From NCBI GenBank assembly GCA_965219305.1, contig OZ244725.1, positions 4,154,001 to 4,218,000 on the forward strand: 64,000 bases of DNA. Direction: 5' to 3'. Under the pieces are notes generated by a model. It did no database searches. It saw only the letters and a program-made list of their open reading frames with translations, and had not been told where the DNA came from. A program made the position numbers and the translations under genes. Of this stretch, positions 16,241 through 24,753 are shown piece after piece. Positions within the stretch are counted from its first letter, which is position 1. Each line of letters begins with the position of its first letter. Origin of the DNA: DATHTS01 sp965219305. Its GTDB lineage: Bacteria; Acidobacteriota; Blastocatellia; Pyrinomonadales; Pyrinomonadaceae.

Positions 16241-17287
16241 GGCAAAATTCTTCAACAATTTTACCAACGACACATTTTCATCCGGCGTTCCGATGGTAAT
16301 TCGCAAACAACCTTCGCACAATTCGACGTTGTTTCGATTTCGGACGACGATTTTTTCATCGAGCAGAAATTTATAAATTCTTTCCGCATCAACCGTTTTC
16401 ACCAAAATAAAATTCGCGTCCGTCGGATAAATTTTTGTCACGATTTCCAATTTCGCCAAATTTTCGATTAACTTTTCGCGTTCTTTTATAATTTCGGAAA
16501 TAGTTTCATCAACTTTTCCAACATTTTCTAACGCCTTCAGAATCGCATCTTGCGCGATCTGCGAAATGTTATACGGCGGTTTTACTTTGTTGAAAAGATC
16601 AATTATTTCTTCATTTGCAAACGCCAAACCGACGCGCAAACCGGCAAGTCCCCACGCTTTTGAAAATGTCTGCAAGACGACGAGATTCGGCATATTTTCG
16701 ATTTCTTTGGTCATCGAATTTTCGCCCGAAAAATGAATATACGCTTCGTCAACGACGACGATTCCGTTGAAATTTCGCGCCAAATTTGAAAATTCAAAAT
16801 TGGCGAAACTGTTTCCCGTCGGATTATTCGGCGAACAGATGAAAAGCAGTTTTGTGTTTTCGTCAATTTCGTTTTCGATTGTCGCAAAATCAAGCTGAAA
16901 ATCTTTCGTCAAATTCGCCCGTTTTATCTCGACATCGTTGATGTTCGCCGAAACTTCATACATTCCATAAGTTGGCGGACAGATCAAAATATTGTCTTTT
17001 TTCGGTTCGCAGAAAATACGAAATAAAAGATCAATCGCTTCGTCCGAACCGTTTCCGATAAAAATTTCAGAAGGTTTTACGTCATTTATTTCCGCGATTT
17101 TCTCTTTTATTTTCCATTGCAAAGGATCGGGATAACGATTGTAATTTACCGAAAGCGGCGAGCCGAAACTGTTTTCGTTGGCATCGAGAAAAATCTGCGC
17201 CGCGCCTGTAAATTCTTTTCTCGCAGAAGAATACGGCGTTAGGCGTTTGATGTTTTCTCGAATTAGATTTTGTAAATTAAAACTCAT
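16232..17287 (-). CDS. hisC: Histidinol-phosphate aminotransferase
   Basis: A 351-residue PLP aminotransferase converting imidazole-acetol phosphate to histidinol phosphate. It shows ICSPNNPTGN, VVVDEAYIHF, and the Schiff-base Lys in QTFSKAWGLAGLRVG, then the C-terminal RNRNNVELCEGCLRITIGTPDEN. Length is typical. The stop codon lies inside a tandem TTTATTCGCG repeat. Confidence 0.96.
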   Translation of the reverse strand: MSFNLQNLIRENIKRLTPYSSARKEFTGAAQIFLDANENSFGSPLSVNYNRYPDPLQWKIKEKIAEINDVKPSEIFIGNGSDEAIDLLFRIFCEPKKDNILICPPTYGMYEVSANINDVEIKRANLTKDFQLDFATIENEIDENTKLLFICSPNNPTGNSFANFEFSNLARNFNGIVVVDEAYIHFSGENSMTKEIENMPNLVVLQTFSKAWGLAGLRVGLAFANEEIIDLFNKVKPPYNISQIAQDAILKALENVGKVDETISEIIKEREKLIENLAKLEIVTKIYPTDANFILVKTVDAERIYKFLLDEKIVVRNRNNVELCEGCLRITIGTPDENVSLVKLLKNFARE

Positions 17288-17301
17288 AAAAGAAATTTTT
17301 T

Positions 17302-17353
17302 TGCCCGCGAAATGACGCGAAAAAGCGCGAAAATAAATTTGCGTTTATCCGCG
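17302..17353. repeat. CGCGAAA-word spacer between hisD and hisC
   Basis: The spacer reads GCCCGCGAAATGACGCGAAA followed by GCGCGAAAATAA and an opposed GCGTTTATCCGCG. It shares its words with the elements at 16211 and 19732, and its end overlaps the hisD stop codon. Confidence 0.75.
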
Positions 17354-18643
17354 TTCGTCTGCGGCTAAATTTTCCAGACGAACCGTGATCGCGTTTTTGT
17401 GTGCCTGCAAACCTTCGGCTTGTGCCATAATTTCTACCGTTTTGCCGAGATTTTTTATGCCGTCGGCGGTCAGTTTTTGAAACGTGATCTTTTTAACGAA
17501 CGAATCGAGCGAAACGCCGCTAAATCCTTTGGCATAACCGTTTGTCGGTAAAGTATGATTCGTCCCCGAAGCGTAATCTCCGGCGGATTCGCACGAGAAA
17601 TTTCCGATGAAAACCGAACCGGCGTTGACGACTTGTTCGGCGATTTGGTCCGCATTTTCGACCGCTAAAATCAAATGTTCGGCGGCGTATTCGTTTAATA
17701 GTTCGATTGCCGTTTCCGTGTTTTCCAACAAGATCGCTTTTGAATTTGCGATGGCGCGTTCGGCGATTTCTTTGCGTGGCAAAACTTCGAGTTGTTTTTC
17801 GAGTTCCTCGAGACTTTTTTCGATCACGCTTTCGCTCGTCGAAACTAATAAAACTTGGCTGTCAACACCGTGTTCGGCTTGCGAGAGAAGATCGGCGGCG
17901 ACGAATGACGGGATCGAAGTTTCGTCGGCGAAAACGGCGACTTCCGAAGGTCCGGCGGGCATATCAATCGCTACGCCGGATTTGACGATTTGCTGTTTGG
18001 CTTCGGTGACAAATTGATTTCCCGGACCGAAAATTTTGTAGCATTTCGGAACGGTTTTTGTGCCGAACGCCATCGCGCCGACGGCTTGTGCGCCGCCGAT
18101 TTTATAGATTTTTGTAATTCCGCAAAGATTCGCCGTGTAAAGAATCGAGTCGTTGATTTTGCCGTCGGTGTCGGGCGGCGAACATAAAATAACTTCTTTA
18201 CAGTCCGCAAGTTTTGCCGGAATGCCGAGCATCAAAACGCTCGAAAAAAGCGGCGCGGTTCCGCCGGGCGCGTAAAGTCCGACTCGTTCGATCGGCACGG
18301 ATTTTCGCCAGCAAAAAACGCCTGTCGTGGTTTCGATGATTTCGGGCGTTTCTCTTTGCGCGGCGTGAAATTTTTCGATGTTCGACTTTGCTGTTTTGAT
18401 CGCGTCTTTTAATTCTTCGGAAATATTTTTTGACGCTTCGGCGATTTCTTCGGCGGAAACAGCGAATTCGTCGAGATCAACTTTGTCGAATTGGCGCGAA
18501 CAATGTTTTAATGCTTCGTCGCCGTGAAGTTTTACGTCTTTCAAAATATTCGCCACGGTTCGTTCCAAAAACGTCGTGTCAATCGTCGGGCGCGTCAGAT
18601 ATTTCGCCCAATCTTGTTTTCTCGGATTTTTAATAATTTTCAT
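17345..18643 (-). CDS. hisD: Histidinol dehydrogenase
   Basis: A 432-residue zinc enzyme that oxidises histidinol to histidine with two NAD. Signatures are PGGTAPLFSSVLMLGIPAKLA, IGGAQAVGAMAFGT, GPGNQFVTEAK, DMPAGPSEV, LLSQAEHG with zinc/catalytic residues, and TNHTLPTNGYAKGFSG. Length is normal. It starts 8 bp after hisG. Confidence 0.97.
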   Translation of the reverse strand: MKIIKNPRKQDWAKYLTRPTIDTTFLERTVANILKDVKLHGDEALKHCSRQFDKVDLDEFAVSAEEIAEASKNISEELKDAIKTAKSNIEKFHAAQRETPEIIETTTGVFCWRKSVPIERVGLYAPGGTAPLFSSVLMLGIPAKLADCKEVILCSPPDTDGKINDSILYTANLCGITKIYKIGGAQAVGAMAFGTKTVPKCYKIFGPGNQFVTEAKQQIVKSGVAIDMPAGPSEVAVFADETSIPSFVAADLLSQAEHGVDSQVLLVSTSESVIEKSLEELEKQLEVLPRKEIAERAIANSKAILLENTETAIELLNEYAAEHLILAVENADQIAEQVVNAGSVFIGNFSCESAGDYASGTNHTLPTNGYAKGFSGVSLDSFVKKITFQKLTADGIKNLGKTVEIMAQAEGLQAHKNAITVRLENLAADERG

Positions 18644-18651
18644 ATCAATTT

Positions 18652-19527
18652 TTATTGAATCATTTGGTCAATCGAAAGAACCAAAATGCCTTCCGCGCCT
18701 TTGTTTTTCAAGTTTTCGACGACTTCCCAGAAATCGTTTTCGTTGATTACCGAATGAACCGAACTCCAACCGCTTTCGGCGAGCGGCAAAACGGTCGGGC
18801 TTTTCATTCCGGGCAGAAGTTCGACGATTTCTTCCAATTTGTCGTTCGGCGCGTTGAGCAAAATATATTTATTTTGTTTGGCGGCGTTAACGGCTTTGAT
18901 GCGGAAAAGAAGTTTATTTAAGATCGTCTGCAAATCCTTGTCCAGATTTTTACGAGAAAATAAAACCGCTTCGGATTCCAAAACCGTTTCGACTTCTCTC
19001 AGACCGTTTGTAAAAAGTGTGCTGCCCGAACTGACAATATCGCAAACCGCGTCGGCTAAGCCGATTGACGGGGCGATTTCGACCGAACCTGAAATGGTGT
19101 GAATTTCGGTTTTTATATTATTTTGTTTGAAGAAATCGCTCAAAATTTTCGGGTAAGTCGTGGCGATTTTTTTGTTTTGCAAATCCTGCAAATTGTTAAA
19201 CTCAAATGTCTTCGGAACTGCCAGAGAAAGACGGCATTTGCCGAAACCCAAATTTTCGATGCGTTCGATTTCCCGATTTTCTTCCGCCAGAACATTTTCG
19301 CCGACGATGCCGACATCGGCGACGCAATCTTCGACATAGTTTGGAATATCGTCGTCGCGCAAGAAGAAAATCTCGACAGGGAAGTTCATCGCTTCGGCGC
19401 GGAGTTTTCCGAGTCCGTTGTTAAATTTGATGCCGCAGTTTTTGAGCAGATCTATCGAATCTTCGCTCAGGCGACCGGATTTTTGGACGGCGATCTTTAA
19501 TTTTTTATCGGCTGAAATTTTGTTCAT
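18652..19527 (-). CDS. hisG: ATP phosphoribosyltransferase, long form
   Basis: A 291-residue HisG with a C-terminal ACT-like regulatory domain (about residues 215-291, ending GAEGILVLSIDQMI), so it should be feedback-inhibited by histidine and independent of HisZ. The catalytic domain shows VQKSGRLSEDSIDLL, DVGIVGENVL, and the PRPP loop AVCDIVSSGSTLFTNGL. I use the ATG at 19525-19527, which lies 8 bases beyond the attenuator U-tract; a TTG three codons upstream is less likely. No good Shine-Dalgarno is visible. Confidence 0.95.
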   Translation of the reverse strand: MNKISADKKLKIAVQKSGRLSEDSIDLLKNCGIKFNNGLGKLRAEAMNFPVEIFFLRDDDIPNYVEDCVADVGIVGENVLAEENREIERIENLGFGKCRLSLAVPKTFEFNNLQDLQNKKIATTYPKILSDFFKQNNIKTEIHTISGSVEIAPSIGLADAVCDIVSSGSTLFTNGLREVETVLESEAVLFSRKNLDKDLQTILNKLLFRIKAVNAAKQNKYILLNAPNDKLEEIVELLPGMKSPTVLPLAESGWSSVHSVINENDFWEVVENLKNKGAEGILVLSIDQMIQ

Positions 19528-19534
19528 AAAACAC

Positions 19535-19563
19535 AAAAAAAGAACTTAAAAATTTTTAAGTTC
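19535..19563 (-). terminator. his attenuator: terminator before hisG
   Basis: On the minus strand the arms GAACTTAAAAA and TTTTTAAGTTC (19563-19542) form a perfect inverted repeat, immediately followed by seven T residues (19541-19535). The hairpin ends 7 bases before the hisG ATG and lies about 44 bases after the leader-peptide stop. The bases GCGTGA just in front (19567-19562) share GA with the 5-prime arm and can pair with TCACGC inside the last His/Ala codons of the leader, a possible antiterminator. Confidence 0.82.
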
Positions 19564-19607
19564 ACGCTGTTTAATTTAGATTGTTACGGGTTTTCTTTAA
19601 ACTAAGA

Positions 19608-19676
19608 TTATTTGGCGTGATTATGTTTCAGCCAATGATGATGAAGTTTGTGAATTGTGCAAAATGCTTTTGCCAT
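19608..19676 (-). CDS. hisL: His-operon leader peptide
   Basis: A 22-codon open frame starts at ATG 19674-19676. Six of its 22 residues are His, including three in a row; the middle reads HKLHHHWLKHNH, then Ala-Lys-stop. It lies between the large palindrome upstream and the terminator hairpin before hisG, exactly where a ribosome-mediated histidine attenuator needs a leader peptide. Established knowledge: in enterobacterial hisL, stalling at consecutive His codons under starvation lets an antiterminator form. Here the consecutive CAT codons would be the stall point. The upstream ribosome-binding site is weak. Confidence 0.85.
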   Translation of the reverse strand: MAKAFCTIHKLHHHWLKHNHAK

Positions 19677-19731
19677 CACTTATATTGAAAACATATTGCG
19701 GAAAATTTTGCAAATGCGTTGATGAAATCGT

Positions 19732-19885
19732 AAGAATTTTGCCCGCGAAATACGCGAAAAGCCGCGAAAAAAGATTAAAAAAAAGAAATTAAAAAATGAA
19801 GATTAAGAACATAAATTTTTTTTTAGTTTATGTTCTTTTTCTTTTTTTTCGCGCACTTTCTCGGCTTTTCGCGGGCAAAATTCTT
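19732..19885. repeat. 154-bp nested palindrome between hisL and proS
   Basis: Outer arms of 19 perfect base pairs (19732-19750 and 19867-19885, AAGAATTTTGCCCGCGAAA) enclose a degenerate inverted series of CGCGAAA words and an inner 11-bp hairpin (AAGAACATAAA, 19805-19815 with 19827-19837). The centre is T-rich. It separates the divergent his operon and proS, so it is not needed as a terminator for either; a role in shielding the two promoters or as a mobile palindrome is possible. Confidence 0.88.
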
Positions 19886-19959
19886 AAAAAATCCAAATTT
19901 TATTTGCCGTAAAATTGTTTCTTGCGCCCAATTGATTTATCATTTTCATTTTTGAAGTT

Positions 19960-21435
19960 ATGAGTAAACAAGCAATTCCAAAACGCAGCGAAGATTATTC
20001 GGGCTGGTATAACGAAATCGTCAAACGCGCCGATCTGGCGGAAAATTCCGCCGTGCGCGGTTGTATGGTGATTAAACCTTACGGCTTTGCAATCTGGGAA
20101 AAAATGCAGCGCGCGCTTGACGATATGTTCAAAGCGACAGGACATCAGAACGCATATTTTCCGCTTTTCGTGCCGAAATCTTTTCTCGAATTAGAAGAAG
20201 AACACGCCGAAGGTTTCGCCAAAGAATGCGCCGTCGTGACGCATTATCGTCTGAAAAATAACCCGGACGGCAAAGGTTTGATCGTTGACCCGGAAGCGAA
20301 ACTCGAAGAAGAATTGATCATTCGTCCGACTTCGGAAGCGGTAATTTGGAACGCTTATAAAGGCTGGATTCAATCGTGGCGCGATCTGCCTTTGCTGATA
20401 AATCAATGGGCGAACGTCGTGCGCTGGGAAATGCGGACGCGAATTTTTCTACGCACCGCGGAATTTCTCTGGCAGGAAGGACACACGGCGCACGCGACCA
20501 AAGAGGAAGCTATCGAAGAAGCCGAAAAAATGCTCGGAGTTTACGCGGATTTTGCGGAAAACTGGCTGGCTTTGCCCGTTTTGCAGGGCGTGAAAACCGC
20601 TTCGGAAAGATTTGCGGGCGCGGTCGAAACTTATTGTATCGAAGCGTTGATGCAGGACGGAAAAGCTTTACAATCGGGAACTTCTCACTTTCTCGGACAG
20701 AATTTTTCAAAATCTTTTGACGTAAAATTCGTCAACAAAGAAAACGAACTCGAATATCCGTGGGCGACGAGTTGGGGCGTTTCGACTCGCTTAATGGGCG
20801 CGTTGATTATGGCGCATTCGGACGATAACGGTTTGGTTTTGCCGCCGAAACTTGCGCCGATCCAAGTTGTCATCGTGCCGATCTATCGCGCCGAAGAAGA
20901 TTTGGCGAAAATTACCGAAAAAGTTAATTCGATAATTGATGAATTAAAAACGCTCGGGATTTCCGTTAAATATGACGACGACGACAAATACAAACCAGGC
21001 TACAAATTCGCCGAATACGAATTAAAAGGCGTTCCCGTTCGTCTCGGTCTCGGAATGCGCGATCTGGAAAACGGCACCATCGAAATCGCCCGCCGCGATA
21101 CTTTAGAAAAAGAAACGCGCGAAATTGACGGAATCGCCGGACATATTAAAAATCTGCTCGACGAAATTCAGCAAAATATTTATGACAAAGCGTTGAAATT
21201 CCGCGAGGAAAATACGTTTTTGGTTGACGATTACGAAGAATTCAAAAAACAGATCGAAGCGGGCGGTTTTGTTTACGCACATTGGGACGGAACGGCGGAA
21301 ACCGAAGAGAAAATCAAGCAGGAAACGAAAGCGACGATTCGCTGTATTCCGCTCGATTTCAGTGAAGAAACGGGCAAAGACGTTTTTTCGGGCGCGGAAT
21401 CCAAAGGTCGCGTTGTTTTTGCGAAAAATTATTAA
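19960..21435 (+). CDS. proS: Prolyl-tRNA synthetase, archaeal/eukaryal type
   Basis: A 491-residue class II synthetase of the short ProS form (type 3-like, without the bacterial editing insertion). Class II motif 1 is in GFAIWEKMQRALDDMFK, motif 2 in IRPTSEAVIW...NVVRWEMRTRIFLRTAEFLWQEGHTAH, and motif 3 in GVSTRLMGALIMAHSDDNGLVLPP. The anticodon-binding domain and a C-terminal zinc-like domain follow; the usual final Tyr is present (VVFAKNY). It charges tRNA-Pro in the cytoplasm. It is transcribed divergently from the his operon. Confidence 0.96.
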   Translation: MSKQAIPKRSEDYSGWYNEIVKRADLAENSAVRGCMVIKPYGFAIWEKMQRALDDMFKATGHQNAYFPLFVPKSFLELEEEHAEGFAKECAVVTHYRLKNNPDGKGLIVDPEAKLEEELIIRPTSEAVIWNAYKGWIQSWRDLPLLINQWANVVRWEMRTRIFLRTAEFLWQEGHTAHATKEEAIEEAEKMLGVYADFAENWLALPVLQGVKTASERFAGAVETYCIEALMQDGKALQSGTSHFLGQNFSKSFDVKFVNKENELEYPWATSWGVSTRLMGALIMAHSDDNGLVLPPKLAPIQVVIVPIYRAEEDLAKITEKVNSIIDELKTLGISVKYDDDDKYKPGYKFAEYELKGVPVRLGLGMRDLENGTIEIARRDTLEKETREIDGIAGHIKNLLDEIQQNIYDKALKFREENTFLVDDYEEFKKQIEAGGFVYAHWDGTAETEEKIKQETKATIRCIPLDFSEETGKDVFSGAESKGRVVFAKNY

Positions 21436-21447
21436 AGTCGGCTTTTA

Positions 21448-22125
21448 CTAAAATCCGTGTGTGTTAATAAACGGTTGTGCGTATTGCCACACCGTTTCCG
21501 ACACACGCGCATCTTCGTCATAAGTGATTGTCGTGCGCCCATCAACACCGCCTTCGTCTATAATTTCATTGCCGGCTTTGCTGTTGTCGCGCCACGGCGT
21601 TCCGCCCATTCCGCCGTGTGTGCATACAAAAAAATGAGAATCGTAATTTGTGACAAACGGCGTGTGAAACAAACCGGTGTTTGAGAAACTTTCTCTTGAT
21701 CTCGCTCGACGATGCCGGCGCAGATGAAGCACATTTTTAACATTCGGCGGAATAAACATTCCGTCTTCAAACAAATATCTGTCAACCGCATCAAACAAAA
21801 GCATCGCTTCGACGCGAATACCGAAAAACAAAAGGCGTTTAGCAATCGAAATCACCCCCAAACCTCCGCGACTGTAACCGGTTAAAAGAACGGGCGCACC
21901 GCTATTGATTCTTTTTTGCGCTCTGATAAAACCAAAACCGCTTGAAACAGCTTCGTTTAATCCGCCGCCTAGAAGAACAGGTCCCCGATTGTATTGTCTT
22001 GTTCCGGCGCGACGGCAAATTCTGTTGACGAAACTTTCTCGAAAATCGTTATCATATCTGGTATCTCTTTCTTCTCCGGGTTTCATTCCACCGCCCGTTC
22101 CGTCTATTCCTACTATAATCGGCAT
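21448..22125 (-). CDS. DUF2235/Tle1-like serine hydrolase
   Basis: A 225-residue alpha/beta-hydrolase-like protein. It starts PIIVGIDGTGGG like the FDGT opening of DUF2235 proteins, has the nucleophile elbow GYSRGG with Ser85, an acid candidate in LLFDAVD, and a His candidate in CTHGGMGG. DUF2235 includes T6SS phospholipase effectors (Tle1) but also many uncharacterised cytoplasmic hydrolases; no secretion genes are visible here. No signal peptide. The stop codon is convergent with proS, 12 bp away. Confidence 0.78.
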   Translation of the reverse strand: MPIIVGIDGTGGGMKPGEERDTRYDNDFRESFVNRICRRAGTRQYNRGPVLLGGGLNEAVSSGFGFIRAQKRINSGAPVLLTGYSRGGLGVISIAKRLLFFGIRVEAMLLFDAVDRYLFEDGMFIPPNVKNVLHLRRHRRARSRESFSNTGLFHTPFVTNYDSHFFVCTHGGMGGTPWRDNSKAGNEIIDEGGVDGRTTITYDEDARVSETVWQYAQPFINTHGF

Positions 22126-22155
22126 AATTTTTATTCAGATGTATTATAAATTTCT

Positions 22156-22198
22156 TAAAGCAAAAAAAAGACGACAAACGCCGCCTATTTTTGCTTTA
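22156..22198 (-). terminator. Hairpin after the stress-protein gene
   Basis: Arms TAAAGCAAAAA (22156-22166) and TTTTTGCTTTA (22188-22198) lie 16 bp past the minus-strand stop at 22214. The loop is long and the tail only moderately T-rich, so terminator activity is uncertain. Confidence 0.5.
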
Positions 22199-22213
22199 GA
22201 GATTAACTTTTAC

Positions 22214-22747
22214 CTAAGTTTTAATCAATTTCCCGTTGTGTTTTTCCCAAACGCTGACGACTTCTCCGGCTTCGGTCGCATTTTTCGGACGGAAACCGAG
22301 CGCGATGCCGCCTTCTTTTAATCCCATTTCATATTCGAGCGCGGTTTTTTCGGGAATTCCGTAACCGACCAAACCGCCGATCAAACCGCCCGCCGCGCCG
22401 CCTGCGCCTGCGCCTGCGAGTGCCGCAACAATCGGACCTGCGATAACTAAACCCAAACCGGGCAGAGCGATAGCCGTTCCGACCGCCGCCAATGCGCCGA
22501 TGATTGCGCCCGTTACGCCGCCGATTGCGCCGCCGACTCCCGCACCTTCCGTCGCTTTGTTGCCGAGTGCGCTTCTTCCGACTTTATCGTCGCCGTAATG
22601 TTTATTTCTGGTTTCTTCCGTCATTAAAACGTCAATATCGTGAAATGTGTATTTTCGGTCTAACAAGTCCTGATATGCTTTTTCTGCATCATCTCTGTTT
22701 TCAAATAATGCTGTGATAATTCCTGTATCGCTTTCCGTGTTTTCCAT
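22214..22747 (-). CDS. General stress protein 17M-like with glycine-zipper core
   Basis: A 177-residue protein. The N-terminal about 50 residues (TGIITALFENRDDAEKAYQDLLD) match the YflT/general stress protein 17M domain. The middle (about 75-130) is a Gly/Ala-rich stretch GAGVGGAIGGVTGAIIGAL that resembles glycine-zipper membrane segments. The C-terminus repeats a small alpha/beta element ending VWEKHNGKLIKT. GGGAG in front of the ATG is a good ribosome site. Probably a membrane-associated stress protein; mechanism unknown. Confidence 0.82.
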   Translation of the reverse strand: MENTESDTGIITALFENRDDAEKAYQDLLDRKYTFHDIDVLMTEETRNKHYGDDKVGRSALGNKATEGAGVGGAIGGVTGAIIGALAAVGTAIALPGLGLVIAGPIVAALAGAGAGGAAGGLIGGLVGYGIPEKTALEYEMGLKEGGIALGFRPKNATEAGEVVSVWEKHNGKLIKT

Positions 22748-23004
22748 AAATTTTCTCCCTTTTTTTTAACTAAAAGTTGACGAATGATAATTCGTATAAT
22801 CTACTGCAAACCGCTGTCTGCAATAGATTAGATTTTAGACGGCACGCCGGGATTTATCAATGTGTGATTTTCTACCGGACAGATGAAGTTCGATTAGTCG
22901 GCTGAATCAATGCAAAAGAATTACTTAATGATTTATTTGATAAATTAATTTGACCAACTGATTATGAGAATATAAAGGATAATTTGTTGATGATTAGTTA
23001 AAAT
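22748..23004. promoter_or_regulatory. Divergent promoter region
   Basis: This AT-rich 257-bp gap separates the stress-protein gene (minus) from a SpoIIAA-like gene (plus). A candidate minus-strand promoter is TTGCAG, 16 bases, GATTAT upstream of the stress gene. On the plus strand GATAAT stands about 22 bp before the ATG. No open frame is convincing. Confidence 0.4.
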
Positions 23005-23385
23005 ATGCAATATCAAAAACCATATCAATTAAGATTTAAACGCCGCCCTGAATACTTTTACGCGCATTTGACCGCCGAAGAAGATTCACTTGAACTTTCC
23101 GTCGCCTATTGGAAAGAAGTCGCTCAGGAATGCAAGAAAATAAAATGCCGGAAACTTTTGGTTGAAGAAGATATTCCCAAAAATGCTATTTCTCTATTCG
23201 ATATGTATGAATTCGTCAATAAGGTGGTTTTTGAGTTATTGAATATTAACATTGCGTTTGTTGACATTTATATAGACCAAATGGAAGCAAACAAATTTGC
23301 CGAACTCGTCGCCACGAATCGCGGCGTGTCGGTGAAAGTTTTTAACAATTTCGCTGATGCTGAAAAATGGCTTTTATCTCTCTAA
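23005..23385 (+). CDS. SpoIIAA/STAS-like small protein
   Basis: A 126-residue protein with alternating beta/alpha pattern (EEDSLELSVAYWKEVAQECKK, CRKLLVEED, NINIAFVDIYIDQMEANKFAELVATNRGVSVKVFNNFADAEKWL), which resembles SpoIIAA-like or STAS-like proteins. The conserved end ...F.D..EAE.WL is typical of that group. Function is unknown. It overlaps the convergent HD-GYP gene by 4 bp; both this and the STAS protein at 24.8 kb suggest a local signalling cluster. Confidence 0.65.
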   Translation: MQYQKPYQLRFKRRPEYFYAHLTAEEDSLELSVAYWKEVAQECKKIKCRKLLVEEDIPKNAISLFDMYEFVNKVVFELLNINIAFVDIYIDQMEANKFAELVATNRGVSVKVFNNFADAEKWLLSL

Positions 23386-24644
23386 TCCAAACTAATTAAA
23401 GTAAGCGGCGAAGTCGGATTTAAGCCGTTGAGCGCGTCTTTGATCATCGGAATATGCGTCGAAGGATCGAAATAATCCTTGCCGAGCATCCGCCGAAAAG
23501 GTTTTCGTCTTGTTTCGTCCTGCAATTCCTTTAATATTCCTTTTAAGAACGCCGTAACGAGTTCCGGCGCGAATTGTTTGCCGGAATTTCTCTGCAAATC
23601 TTCGATCACTTCGTTCGCCGGTCGGCGGCGTTTATACGGGCGATTCGTCGTCATTGCATCGAACGAATCGGCGAGATTGACGAGTTTTGCGATATACGGA
23701 ATTTCGCGGTCGTAAAGTCCGTCGGGATAACCGCGCCCGTCGAGCCGTTCGTGATGATATTTTGCCGCCAGAGGAACGTCCGTGTATGGATGATGAATCG
23801 GCAGAAGAATTTCGTAGCCGACCGCCGGATGTTTGTTTAATTCAGCGGATTCTTTAGCATTGATGCGATACGGCGCGTTGATGATATTTCGTTCCACGGT
23901 CAGTTTTCCGACATCGTGCAAATATGCGGCGACCGCAACGCCTTCGATCTTTTCGTTTGTCCAACCGAGTTCTTCGGCGATGATCTCCGAATATTTCCCG
24001 ACTCTGACGGAATGACCTTCGGTGTATTTGTCTTTGCAGTCAATCGCGGCGGCAAATGCTTTGACGGTATCTTTGTAAGTCGAACGCATTTCGTCGTAAA
24101 GTCTGCGGTTTTCGACGGCGCGGCGTTCCAGTTCCGCCATCAGATTTCTCTGCGATATGCCGACTCCGATGTGCCGCGCCATTGCGCTGATGATCTCTTT
24201 GTCATAACTCGAATACGAAATGCCGTCGGCTTTTTCGCCTAAAAACAATAATCCGACGAGTTCATCACGAACGACGAGCGGCGTAATTAATTCGATTCTG
24301 CGCGATTCGAGCGAATTTTGATAAACCTGAAAAAAAGGCAAAACTTTCGCCTGCGAAACTTCGATCGGCACGGTTCCGTTAACGAGAAACTGCCGTTCGT
24401 CTTCTTCGCAAAGCACCAAACTAAGCGGAAAATTATCGCCGAGATTGCGAACCGAAAGCATATTCAATTCGCGCCCGTAACGCGAATAACGCGCCGCGCC
24501 GCCGCGCATAATTGCCAGACTGCCGAGCAATAAATGCAGGGAAGTGCGAATCATTTCCTGAAAATTCGGACTGTGCGCGACTTCCTGACCGAGTTCGGCT
24601 AATGCGCCGAAGGTATGAACGAGCTTGCTTTGACTTTGAATCAT
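23382..24644 (-). CDS. GAF and HD-GYP domain protein, putative c-di-GMP phosphodiesterase
   Basis: A 420-residue cytoplasmic signalling protein. Residues about 10-165 form a GAF-like sensor domain; the HD-GYP domain (about 185-380) has the HDVGKLTVERNIINAPYR motif and the family signature HHERLDGRGYPDGL, followed by NLADSFDAMTTNRPYKRRR. HD-GYP proteins hydrolyse c-di-GMP to pGpG or GMP with a di-iron centre. The signal sensed by the GAF domain cannot be predicted. The downstream STAS gene is on the same strand but upstream in transcription. Confidence 0.92.
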   Translation of the reverse strand: MIQSQSKLVHTFGALAELGQEVAHSPNFQEMIRTSLHLLLGSLAIMRGGAARYSRYGRELNMLSVRNLGDNFPLSLVLCEEDERQFLVNGTVPIEVSQAKVLPFFQVYQNSLESRRIELITPLVVRDELVGLLFLGEKADGISYSSYDKEIISAMARHIGVGISQRNLMAELERRAVENRRLYDEMRSTYKDTVKAFAAAIDCKDKYTEGHSVRVGKYSEIIAEELGWTNEKIEGVAVAAYLHDVGKLTVERNIINAPYRINAKESAELNKHPAVGYEILLPIHHPYTDVPLAAKYHHERLDGRGYPDGLYDREIPYIAKLVNLADSFDAMTTNRPYKRRRPANEVIEDLQRNSGKQFAPELVTAFLKGILKELQDETRRKPFRRMLGKDYFDPSTHIPMIKDALNGLNPTSPLTLISLD

Positions 24645-24645
24645 T

Positions 24646-24752
24646 GGTTTTGAATTTTTGGTTTTGGTTTTCGGCTTTTGTTATCTGTGATCATTTAAGA
24701 ACAATATATTCGTTCTCAAATCTTACAAGAACCAAAAACCTAAAACCGCTTT
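24646..24752. repeat. GGTTTTTGG-word inverted spacer
   Basis: Tandem GGTTTT words (24646-24673) face AACCAAAAACCTAAAACCG (24729-24749) across an inner GAAC...GTTC hairpin. It fills the spacer between the STAS and HD-GYP genes and resembles the other word-repeat palindromes of this window. Confidence 0.6.
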
Positions 24753-24753
24753 A

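Noticed and set aside
21448..22125. T6SS phospholipase effector
   Set aside because: The fold hint is real, but there is no VgrG, Hcp, PAAR or immunity gene nearby, so only a general hydrolase call is made.
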